Shown: positions 14,696-22,134 of the stretch, piece after piece | Layout of the letters: the number at the start of each line of letters is the position of its first letter | How positions within the stretch are numbered: the first letter of the stretch is position 1 | Source of the DNA: a virus | IMG/VR virus record: IMGVR_UViG_3300020060_000018 | Span: 1 to 36,258 of that record | Direction: 5' to 3' (one strand) | DNA: 36,258 nt | Made by a program: the position numbers and the translations under genes | Notes under the pieces: model-generated | Told to the model about the DNA's origin: nothing | Databases searched by the model: none | Seen by the model: the letters and a program-made list of their open reading frames with translations, nothing else

Positions 14696-15217
14696 TTACG
14701 CCCCAGTAGAAATGTCACTCTGAATCTCTTGGTCAACTACTCGTGTCATCTTCCAAAGTTCTTTACCAATCTGAATGACGCGAAACAGTGACCCCATAAC
14801 GAATGACAGGGCGAATAGTTGAGTGGTGGCCACAAAAGTGAAACCTTTGAGGAATTCTAAGCCAGAAATTACGTAGTTGTCAGACTCGAAGCCTTGTTTC
14901 TGCAAGCTGACGAAATAAAGCAGGTTTACCAGGCCGATGCCGATAACTGCAAAAAGCTCCACCCGCAGGATGGAGTTGGGACGACGGAAGTATCGTGATG
15001 TATACGCACTGATAAATCCCAGCATACCAGTAATGACGAAGCCAAAGGCCCACACTGCGTACACAATGTTGCGTCCGCCAACAATAGATTCCACGCCACG
15101 TGCAGATGCCACATCAGTCAGGAACAGGACGCCTTGGATCGCAGAGGCGAGATATACTACAAGTGCCAACGCATGGGTTGGCGATGTGATGGTAAATACT
15201 TCACTCTTCTTGGCCAT
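14696..15217 (-). CDS. Four-helix membrane protein A
   Basis: 173 residues from ATG 15217 (MAKKSEVF); the longer frame to 15295 overlaps the preceding gene too far. Hydrophobic helices lie at about 14-35, 51-72, 86-105 and 121-143, with a charged C-terminal tail. Not recognised as a holin. It is one of two similar-sized membrane proteins in a row, whose stop and start regions overlap by 17 bases. Confidence 0.65.
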   Translation of the reverse strand: MAKKSEVFTITSPTHALALVVYLASAIQGVLFLTDVASARGVESIVGGRNIVYAVWAFGFVITGMLGFISAYTSRYFRRPNSILRVELFAVIGIGLVNLLYFVSLQKQGFESDNYVISGLEFLKGFTFVATTQLFALSFVMGSLFRVIQIGKELWKMTRVVDQEIQSDISTGA

Positions 15218-15698
15218 TATGTCTGGTACTACTTTCCTTCGTTCCGCGTTCAATAATTGCCTCAATGTCCGGTGCGATTGAAGCAAACATACCAATTAAA
15301 CACATAAATCCAAGTGTTGCCGCAAACACTGTCATTAAACCCGTAGCGTTACCTTCGAACGCGGATGGCACTGTGACCACTGCAAACAAAAAGAACGTCA
15401 ACCCAAGGATAACACATAGCACAGTCGAGCTATTCGGGTTAACTATTGATGTAGTGACCAGAGCCACACCGATTACTGTGAAGATTAATCCCCAAGCAAC
15501 TGGTGGTAAAAATCCTATCAGGTAAACGAGAGCACTGCTGGCAGCGAAGCGATCAGGGAGAGTGATGAACAATACCCCAATCACTCCGCTTGCCGCACCT
15601 AGAATACCGGTAAGCCATTGAGGATACTTCGTTTGGGCCAGCTTTAGATACCAGAAATTGATTTTTCTGAATTTGCTCAAGATATCGCTGGCCAACAT
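15201..15698 (-). CDS. Four-helix membrane protein B
   Basis: 165 residues from ATG 15698 (MLASDILSKF); an in-frame extension to 15827 lies wholly inside the coiled-coil gene and is rejected. Hydrophobic helices at about 29-46, 57-83, 91-110 and 120-142. Begins with a basic amphipathic segment. Its start is one base away from the upstream stop. Function unknown; may act with membrane protein A. Confidence 0.65.
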   Translation of the reverse strand: MLASDILSKFRKINFWYLKLAQTKYPQWLTGILGAASGVIGVLFITLPDRFAASSALVYLIGFLPPVAWGLIFTVIGVALVTTSIVNPNSSTVLCVILGLTFFLFAVVTVPSAFEGNATGLMTVFAATLGFMCLIGMFASIAPDIEAIIERGTKESSTRHNGQEE

Positions 15699-15699
15699 A

Positions 15700-15981
15700 T
15701 TACGAGGTTTCCTCTTCTGTTTCCTTCTCTTCTTCCACAGTCTCTTCTGGAACTTCTTCGGCCTCTGGCTTAGAAAGTTCCTGTGCCTTCTCGAATAGCT
15801 TTTCAATACGCATTTCGATACCAGCAAGAGTCTGTCGGAATGTTACAACAGTCTTTTCGTCTCCAAGTAGCTCAGCTTCTTCGAGGTAGACGCAGTTCTT
15901 GAAATGCTCTGCTTCCAACTCATAAACGCGGCTGAGGTACGTATTGAGAACGTCCTGCTTTGTTAGATATTTGTACTGCAT
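15700..15981 (-). CDS. Acidic coiled-coil protein
   Basis: 93 residues from ATG 15981, with CAAGGGAGA upstream on the - strand. The first 70 residues form charged helices (YLSRVYELEAEHFKN; GIEMRIEKLFEKAQEL), then a Glu-rich tail (EEVPEETVEEEKETEEE). First gene of the small membrane-protein cluster, behind its own extended -10 promoter. No family recognised. Confidence 0.65.
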   Translation of the reverse strand: MQYKYLTKQDVLNTYLSRVYELEAEHFKNCVYLEEAELLGDEKTVVTFRQTLAGIEMRIEKLFEKAQELSKPEAEEVPEETVEEEKETEEETS

Positions 15982-16006
15982 AGTTCTCCCTTGTATTTAC
16001 CTGTTA

Positions 16007-16015
16007 ATTATATCA
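16007..16015 (-). promoter_or_regulatory. Extended -10 promoter, TGATATAAT
   Basis: On the - strand TGA-TATAAT is a perfect extended -10, about 25 bases before the coiled-coil gene start at 15981. A small hairpin GGGCA/TGCCC (16018-16030) lies immediately upstream, between it and the nrdF stop. No good -35. Confidence 0.65.
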
Positions 16016-16043
16016 TTGGGCACCTTGCCCACGAAGTTCGATC

Positions 16044-16988
16044 TTAGAAGTCGAAATCGCTTTCCTCAATCTCCTCCACCTTGGCCATTCCATAGGCTCC
16101 GGTTGTTGAAAAGAAATCATGAGTAATATTCGACAAGCTAAGGCCATTCATGATAGCTGGGTTGACATCTTCAGAAGGAAAGAGCGGGTCATATCCTAAA
16201 TTCATGAGAGCCCTGTTTCCGTTATAGCGGAGGAACTTCTTTACGTCCTCAGTCAGCCCGTGCTCGTCATAGAGATCCTGTGTATATAGAACTTCGTTCT
16301 CATACAGATCCTCAAGCAGATCGTACGTAAATTCTTTCAGGTCCTGCTGCTCAGTCTCAGATAGCTTCTCCACACCTTTCTGGAACTTATAACCAATGGC
16401 AGCACCGTGGACCGCCTCATCACGGATAATGGCCTTGATGAGGTCGGCAGTATTGATGAGCTTACCTTGTGACTGCCAGTGGAGCGGGAGGTAGAACCCA
16501 GAGTAAAAAAGGAACGACTCAAGCAGAACAGAAGCAGCCTTTTTCTTCAGCGGGTCGTCACCTTCATAGTACTGAGCACAGATGTTAGCCTTGTATTGTA
16601 GCTGCTCGTTGTCTTCCGACCACTTGAACGCCTGATTGATTTCTGGAGTCGAACACAAGGTCATGAAGATGTTGCTGTAGCTTTTGGCGTGAATTTGCTC
16701 CATGAAAACGATATTGGATAGCCAAGCCTCTTCGATGTCAGTCACTGCATCTTTCAGTAGCGAGACGGCGCCAGTGGTACCTTGAAGGGTGTCCAGGACA
16801 GTGAGCCCAGCAAACACATGCATGGTGAGCTTCTTCTCTGCGTCGCTCAGTGTACTCCACGACTTCAGGTCATTAGCCAGTGTAAACCGCTCCGGAATCC
16901 AGAACTGGCTCACAAGCTGGTCGAACACCTGTACATCGTATGGATCTTCTGGCTTGTTCCAGTTGACACCTTTAATCACACTGCGCAT
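16044..16988 (-). CDS. nrdF: Ribonucleotide reductase class Ib, small subunit
   Basis: 314 residues from ATG 16988, with AGGAGTG upstream; the longer frame to 17072 lies inside nrdE. The R2 diiron pattern is visible: TVLDTLQG (Asp), [20 protein letters not shown] (Glu, His and the likely radical Tyr), [11 protein letters not shown], and RDEAVHG (second Glu/His pair). The protein generates the radical used by the large subunit, probably through a Mn or Fe centre loaded with help from NrdI. It overlaps nrdE by 13 bases, so the two are coupled. Confidence 0.95.
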   Translation of the reverse strand: MRSVIKGVNWNKPEDPYDVQVFDQLVSQFWIPERFTLANDLKSWSTLSDAEKKLTMHVFAGLTVLDTLQGTTGAVSLLKDAVTDIEEAWLSNIVFMEQIHAKSYSNIFMTLCSTPEINQAFKWSEDNEQLQYKANICAQYYEGDDPLKKKAASVLLESFLFYSGFYLPLHWQSQGKLINTADLIKAIIRDEAVHGAAIGYKFQKGVEKLSETEQQDLKEFTYDLLEDLYENEVLYTQDLYDEHGLTEDVKKFLRYNGNRALMNLGYDPLFPSEDVNPAIMNGLSLSNITHDFFSTTGAYGMAKVEEIEESDFDF

Positions 16989-19075
16989 GAAACACACTCC
17001 TGATCCTCTAGTCCGTCCATTACGTTCATCTTCAGGCGAACGTAGTAGAGGGTCTTGAGACCATTCTGCCACGCATAAATTTGCGCCTTGTTAATCTCTC
17101 GCGTTGTCGCGTCCTGATCGAAGAACAAGGTGCAAGACATGCCTTGATCCACGTGCACCTGGGCAGCAGCATATGTATCAATGATAGCCTTCCAACCCAA
17201 CTCATATCCATCTTTATAGAGGTCTACATTTTCATTGGTCATATTTGGTGCTGGCCAGTAGACCTGACCCATGGTGCCTTCCTTGCGAGTCTCAACCTTG
17301 GCTGTGACGGGCAGAATGGAGGCAGTGGAGTCATTGATATAGGAGATTGAGCCAGTTGGAGCTACAGCCTGAAGGTTCTGGTTATAGAGACCAAACTTCT
17401 GCACATGACGCTTTAGATTATTCCACGATTCGGCGTCCGGAGCGGAGGTGAACATAGAGTCAATCTTCTCGTTGCCTTCCTTCGCGGGTGCCTCTGTATA
17501 CCGATCAAAGAATTCACCGCTGGCGTACTTGGAATCCTTGAAGCCCTCAAAAGTCTCCTTACGCTTACGAGCGATATCCATGGATGCTGTCAGAGCGTGA
17601 AAGGTAATCGTCTCGAAATACTTGTCAACGAAGTAAAGCGCCTCGTCAGAGCCATATTCGATGCCATGCTTGGCCAGGAAGCCGTGGAGATTCATTGCTC
17701 CGAGCCCGACTGCATGGGACTTGCTGTTGCCATGTTCGATGGTGGGAACAGAAGATACGTCAGAACGGTCAGATACCTCTGTCAGTGCACGAATGGCAGT
17801 CTTCACAGTGGTATTAATATTGCCGCCCTCCATCACCTTATCAACGTTCAAGGAGCCAAGGTTACAGGAGATATCCTTGCCGAGAGTTGAGTAGCTTTGG
17901 TTATCCTCAACAACAGAGGCGGTCTGTACCTGAAGAATCTCGCTACAAAGGTTGCTCATCTTAATCTTACCGGCAATGGGATTGGAACGGTTGACAGTAT
18001 CTTCGAACATAACGTATGGGTAACCAGACTCAACCTGAGTCTCAGCAATACGCGAGAACAGAGTGCGGGCTCGAATCTTACTCTTGTGGATAGCGCTATC
18101 GTTCACCAGTTCGCGATAAACCTCAGTGATATTCACATCAGCGAAATCCTTGCCATACTTCTTTACTACATCGTATGGACTAAAGAGGTACATGTCCTCA
18201 TTGTTTTTGACAAGCTCGAAGAAGATGTCAGGGATTACCACACCGAGAGACAGTTTGTTGATACGGATAGCATCATCTGCATTCTCACGGCGAGAGTCAA
18301 GGAAGACCTCGATGTCCTTGTGGAAGATATTCAGGTACACAGCAGCAGAACCGTCACGCTGGCCAAGCTGGTTGGCATACTTGATGCAATCTTCCAGGAT
18401 CTTCATGACTGGCACAACGCCACTGGCCTGACCTTCGATGCCTTTGATGGGGTCACCGGTTGAGCGAAGGTTGGTGAGGTTCAGAGCGACACCAGCACCA
18501 CGCTTGGAAAGCTGCAAAAGACTGTTCACTGCTCTACCGATTGAGTTCATATCGTCGGCAACCTCAATCAGGTCGCAGGAGACGAGTTCGCCGCGCTGCT
18601 TACGTCCTGCGTTAAGGAAAGTTGGCGTAGCGGGCTGGAAACGACCCGTGATGATCTCCTCTACGAGATCCTTGGCGAATTGCTTGTCTCCGTCTGCGAG
18701 ATAGAGAGCGGTGACTACGATTCGATCCTCGTAGCGCTCAAGGTATCGCTTACCATCCCATGTCTTCAATGCATACTGGCGGTAATATTTGTAAGCGCCA
18801 ACGAAAGTGCGGAACCTGTACTTGTGAGCGTACGCTTGCTTGAACAGAGACTTGATGAAACTAAATTCATATTTATCCAAGAACTCTGTCTCGTAATAAC
18901 CTTCAGACTTCAAATAGTCAAGCTTCTCAGCCAGATCGTGAAAGAAGACCATGTGCGTATTCACGTGTTCAAGGAAGTAAGCTCGTGCCGCTGCCTTATC
19001 CTTGTCGAACTGGATTTCTCGGTTCGGGCCATAGAGGTTTAGCTCACTATTGAGCCCGATGTACGTATCAGACAT
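16976..19075 (-). CDS. nrdE: Ribonucleotide reductase class Ib, large subunit
   Basis: 699 residues, usual length for NrdE. No N-terminal ATP-cone is evident, which agrees with class Ib. Signatures include [19 protein letters not shown] (redox Cys), NLCSEI (Asn-x-Cys-x-Glu at the active site), and a C-terminal ECVSCAV with the two shuttle cysteines reduced by NrdH. It converts NDPs to dNDPs for phage DNA synthesis. Its start overlaps the MazG-like gene by 8 bases. Confidence 0.96.
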   Translation of the reverse strand: MSDTYIGLNSELNLYGPNREIQFDKDKAAARAYFLEHVNTHMVFFHDLAEKLDYLKSEGYYETEFLDKYEFSFIKSLFKQAYAHKYRFRTFVGAYKYYRQYALKTWDGKRYLERYEDRIVVTALYLADGDKQFAKDLVEEIITGRFQPATPTFLNAGRKQRGELVSCDLIEVADDMNSIGRAVNSLLQLSKRGAGVALNLTNLRSTGDPIKGIEGQASGVVPVMKILEDCIKYANQLGQRDGSAAVYLNIFHKDIEVFLDSRRENADDAIRINKLSLGVVIPDIFFELVKNNEDMYLFSPYDVVKKYGKDFADVNITEVYRELVNDSAIHKSKIRARTLFSRIAETQVESGYPYVMFEDTVNRSNPIAGKIKMSNLCSEILQVQTASVVEDNQSYSTLGKDISCNLGSLNVDKVMEGGNINTTVKTAIRALTEVSDRSDVSSVPTIEHGNSKSHAVGLGAMNLHGFLAKHGIEYGSDEALYFVDKYFETITFHALTASMDIARKRKETFEGFKDSKYASGEFFDRYTEAPAKEGNEKIDSMFTSAPDAESWNNLKRHVQKFGLYNQNLQAVAPTGSISYINDSTASILPVTAKVETRKEGTMGQVYWPAPNMTNENVDLYKDGYELGWKAIIDTYAAAQVHVDQGMSCTLFFDQDATTREINKAQIYAWQNGLKTLYYVRLKMNVMDGLEDQECVSCAV

Positions 19076-19445
19076 TGTTTCCTAGGATTGCTGCGATATC
19101 TGGTGCTTGCCAATTGTCTGGCTTCTTTACCTTGCCGTTTGGATGGTATAGAGGTTTACCGTCAACCAGCTTAGCCATGTTAGAAGAGTGGACTTCCTCC
19201 AGAACCTCATCCAGTGGGATACCATGAACTACGGCGGTGCCAGCAGCAATGTAGATGATGTCCGCGAGTGCATCAGCGATCTCGATAATGTCGTCATTGG
19301 CTACGGCATCACGTAATTCCGTAACTTCCTCATCAAGCAGATCCTGGCGGAGCTTGGCCAGTTCAGGTCCAACAAGTGTAGGGCTGTCAGCCATGTCAAG
19401 GCCAAACGCGGAGTGAAACTCACGCAGCATTTCTAATGGTGTCAT
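19068..19445 (-). CDS. MazG-like nucleotide pyrophosphohydrolase
   Basis: 125 residues. The all-alpha NTP-pyrophosphatase pattern appears as LLDEEVTEL (residues 36-44) and [12 protein letters not shown] (55-66), giving the ExxE and ExxD metal ligands, followed by a [21 protein letters not shown] segment seen in phage HisE/MazG relatives. It lies inside the reductase operon, between nrdI and nrdE, pointing to control of nucleotide pools or removal of a nucleotide such as dUTP or ppGpp (inference). Confidence 0.85.
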   Translation of the reverse strand: MTPLEMLREFHSAFGLDMADSPTLVGPELAKLRQDLLDEEVTELRDAVANDDIIEIADALADIIYIAAGTAVVHGIPLDEVLEEVHSSNMAKLVDGKPLYHPNGKVKKPDNWQAPDIAAILGNNV

Positions 19446-19797
19446 TCATAAACCTCTCTAATAGATATAAAGTTGTCTGTACATCGTTATGGGTACCAGC
19501 CAACTCTACCGTGTTGAGCAGGGGCACTTCAAGCTTCTGAGCTAACAGATACCCGGCAGCACAGTAGTCTGGACCGAAGTTCATGTTCCCGGTGCCGATG
19601 ACAGCCACGATGTTGTGCCGTGGGCCAGTGTTCAGTGCGCGAACTACAGGCGCTGGCACGGCAGCCTTCCCGTAAGTTGGTGTGATAAGAACCGAATGGT
19701 CTGGAATACCGTCCTCAATACGGACGGCGTCCAGACCTAGTTTCGAGACGAATCTTTCGGTGTTACGGGTGTAGTTCGAGTAGAATACTACATTCAC
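19420..19797 (-). CDS. nrdI: NrdI flavodoxin-like protein
   Basis: 125 residues. The flavodoxin-type FMN loops are visible: FYSNYTRNTERFV near the start, TPTYGKAAVPAPV, and GTGNMNFGPDYCAAG, the NrdI hallmark. It supplies oxidant to assemble the Mn-tyrosyl radical of NrdF. Overlaps the neighbouring genes on both sides (4 bases with nrdH, 26 with the MazG-like gene). Confidence 0.93.
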   Translation of the reverse strand: MNVVFYSNYTRNTERFVSKLGLDAVRIEDGIPDHSVLITPTYGKAAVPAPVVRALNTGPRHNIVAVIGTGNMNFGPDYCAAGYLLAQKLEVPLLNTVELAGTHNDVQTTLYLLERFMNDTIRNAA

Positions 19798-20021
19798 TCC
19801 TTGAGAGCGTTGAGTCGATCAGGCTGAAAGCCCTGGAAGTGGGTGCCATCCGGAGCGATGACGACGGGTACTGTCTGGTACCCAAGCGCTGTGATGGTTT
19901 CGTGACCAGAAGGGTCTTGACTAACGTCTACAAAGCTGTATTCAATGTTAATTTTGTCGAGATGTCTCTTGGTGGATCTACATGGCATGCACTGTGCGGT
20001 GCCGTATACTTTGACTGGCAT
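19794..20021 (-). CDS. nrdH: NrdH glutaredoxin-like protein
   Basis: 75 residues, usual NrdH length. Active site is CMPC (residues 11-14) after VYGTAQ; most bacterial NrdH proteins have CVQC or CMQC. The cis-Pro loop is TVPVV and the C-terminal GFQPDRL matches the family. It reduces the NrdE C-terminal cysteines. First gene of the reductase operon, with AGAAGGAG (20038-20031) as SD. Confidence 0.93.
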   Translation of the reverse strand: MPVKVYGTAQCMPCRSTKRHLDKINIEYSFVDVSQDPSGHETITALGYQTVPVVIAPDGTHFQGFQPDRLNALKE

Positions 20022-20030
20022 AAAAGGCCA

Positions 20031-20082
20031 CTCCTTCTGAAGTTTTGATAGGTTCGGAGTATCTATCTTACCTCAGAAGGAG
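20031..20082 (-). repeat. 10-bp SD/anti-SD inverted repeat around the nrd promoter
   Basis: On the - strand TCAGAAGGAG (20040-20031) contains the nrdH ribosome binding site, and its exact complement CTCCTTCTGA lies at 20082-20073, upstream of the putative promoter at 20065-20070. The loop is 32 bases. A transcript that reads in from the tail genes would carry both arms; one started at the local promoter would carry only the SD. Confidence 0.65.
20057..20076 (-). promoter_or_regulatory. Putative nrd operon promoter, TAAGATAGATA core
   Basis: On the - strand GGTAAGATAGATACTC shares its core with the sites at 14317, 22126 and 26177. The -10 TAAGAT (20065-20070) is about 45 bases before the nrdH ATG. 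The TG of the extended -10 is absent here and no -35 is clear. Confidence 0.5.
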
Positions 20083-20119
20083 CCTCATTGAAAGCTTGCC
20101 TAATCAGAGAGTTTTGGGG

Positions 20120-22093
20120 TTATGAGGTCAGTGCTCCTGGCTTCATGAACAGCGCTGTGATCTCGATTCGGTCACCAGTCTTGATCTGCAGACCAGGAGC
20201 AGCGCTCTGTAGAACGACGGCCCCGTTAGTGTTGATACGGAGAGAACAACCTAGTGTTTCGTCGCCGTCAATGGTGCCGCCAACGCTGTTGTGCTGCTTG
20301 TAAGGCTTCCAGATACCTTGTAGCGAACAGATCTGGTTCACTGAATCCACAAAGTTTCCCTTTGAGCTTGCAGTGATTGTACTACCAGTGCGCTCGATGA
20401 GCAAGGTTACCTGATACAGATTACCCTTGCGGATGCCCTCCTGGAATTCAGAAGATACCCCGGACCAGCCGTTGCCGATAGTTGCCATGACAGATCCACC
20501 AACTTGAGTAGTATCGATATCGGCACTGGCTAGTGTAGCCCAGGCGTTGGTATCGTATGCGTACTTCAGTGTGTTGGTATTGGTGTCCATCCAAATATCA
20601 TTGTTGATAGGTGCGCGAGGAGCGATATCTGACCATTCGCCCCAGGCAGTGCCGCCACCCATGTATAGTAGGTTGGTGCGCATCTGAATCAGAGGATCGT
20701 TGATAACAACCTTGTTGTTGACGCGGAAGTCGCCATCAGCAGTGAAGGCGCCCACTTCGGTACCACCCAGGTGGAACTGCAAGATTGGATCTTCAGCGTT
20801 GGCGATTTCAGAAACCAGTGCGATGCCACCAGCGTTGTTGGCTTCAGAGCCGGTTTCAGAACCCAGCTTCATTGTCAGTGCTACGCGACGAGAGACGTTC
20901 GTACTGGTCTTATTGGAGTGGCGGAAGATAACCTGATCGTTGTACGTACCAGTGGCAGTTCCAGTGAGGAACTCAACGACCGGCTGAGCGCCATCAACAG
21001 TACCACGAGTAGCGCCACCAAAAGCTGCTGCTGCTGCAGTAACCTGGTTTAAGATGACTGCTGTACCAGAGGCGGTTACGTGGAACTGGTTTGCGCCAGC
21101 ACCGTTCGTTACCTCGAAGATGTTTCCAGTCTGTGATCCGTGTCCTACGATACGAGCGGTAGGAACGTTAGAGGCTACATTGTTACCGACAACGAACTGA
21201 GGAGTCGTGCTGGAGAGAAGACCAGTAGCATTACCAAATCCTGCGCCAACATTTACACGAAGGTCAGTGGCAAAGTCACCAGCAGAAGAGAAGCGAGCGT
21301 AGCGGGTGTTCGCCATTGTCTTGGTGAACTCGATAGCATTGTTCACCTGAGAGTCGCGTGTACCAACTGTCAGAGAAGTCTGAGTTGAGTTCAACGCGCG
21401 GACTGAAGTTGTGCCGAGAGTGGCCGAAGTAGCAGCAGTGATAACTGGTGTGGTGAGTGTGCCGCTGACATTTAGTGTCGCTGTTGACCATGTGCCAGTA
21501 CCAACTACAGTACCACTTGTATCAACACTGAAGACAGGAGAAACAGTTGCACCCTGGTGAACGGAGAAGGCTGCGACGCCAGGAGTGGCGTAACCTCTAA
21601 CCTCCATCGCGCTCTGGCCAGACTGAACGGCGTTGACAACTGCGGCAATTCCACCACTTTGTGTGGTGCCGAAGATGCTGTTGCCGACATAGAACTTCTT
21701 GTCAGCGCCTAGACGGACCAGGTTGTTGCCAGCATTGTCCTTGAACTGAAGAATATCAGTGACGATAGATACGCCACCTTTGACGGTTAGTGAAGGGTTG
21801 GTAGTAACTTCGTTCTCTACTACAAGGTCAGTGGCGAACTTGTTTGCTGCGCCCCAGACAGTGCCATTGTCATAGAATAGCTTGCCATTGTTAGAGGTGG
21901 TAAGGTCACCTTTCACTACATAGAAGCGGCCTTCAATACCGGCTGCAGGACGAGCGGTAAGCGTGCCCTGTGCGTACATAGCGGCATTCTCTTCGATTAG
22001 CTCTGAGTCAGAGTCGAAGTCTGTACGCGCAACTGGGTCCGAGCCAGCGGACCAGCGAGTAATACCAAAACGCGGGGTCTTAGTTAGTGTCAT
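20120..22093 (-). CDS. Tail fibre or distal tail protein
   Basis: 657 residues; ATG 22093 with AAAGG upstream. The N-terminus (MTLTKTPRFGITRW) resembles short tail-attachment segments, followed by a NGKLFYDNGTVW motif typical of phage surface proteins. The long middle is repetitive, rich in Thr, Ser, Ala, Val and Asn (FKDNAGNNLVRLGADKKFYV; TVDGAQPVVEFL), as in beta-helical fibres. The C-terminus (about 540-657) looks like a compact binding domain. Last structural gene before the reductase cluster; probably host recognition. Confidence 0.75.
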   Translation of the reverse strand: MTLTKTPRFGITRWSAGSDPVARTDFDSDSELIEENAAMYAQGTLTARPAAGIEGRFYVVKGDLTTSNNGKLFYDNGTVWGAANKFATDLVVENEVTTNPSLTVKGGVSIVTDILQFKDNAGNNLVRLGADKKFYVGNSIFGTTQSGGIAAVVNAVQSGQSAMEVRGYATPGVAAFSVHQGATVSPVFSVDTSGTVVGTGTWSTATLNVSGTLTTPVITAATSATLGTTSVRALNSTQTSLTVGTRDSQVNNAIEFTKTMANTRYARFSSAGDFATDLRVNVGAGFGNATGLLSSTTPQFVVGNNVASNVPTARIVGHGSQTGNIFEVTNGAGANQFHVTASGTAVILNQVTAAAAAFGGATRGTVDGAQPVVEFLTGTATGTYNDQVIFRHSNKTSTNVSRRVALTMKLGSETGSEANNAGGIALVSEIANAEDPILQFHLGGTEVGAFTADGDFRVNNKVVINDPLIQMRTNLLYMGGGTAWGEWSDIAPRAPINNDIWMDTNTNTLKYAYDTNAWATLASADIDTTQVGGSVMATIGNGWSGVSSEFQEGIRKGNLYQVTLLIERTGSTITASSKGNFVDSVNQICSLQGIWKPYKQHNSVGGTIDGDETLGCSLRINTNGAVVLQSAAPGLQIKTGDRIEITALFMKPGALTS

Positions 22094-22125
22094 TTTACAC
22101 CTTTACAGGGCAGGTTATCATATCT

Positions 22126-22134
22126 ATTTTATCA
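22126..22134 (-). promoter_or_regulatory. Extended -10 promoter, TGATAAAAT
   Basis: On the - strand TGA-TAAAAT followed by AGATATG, about 33 bases before the fibre gene ATG at 22093. The element sits at the very end of the upstream gene. No -35 seen at the usual spacing. Confidence 0.6.
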
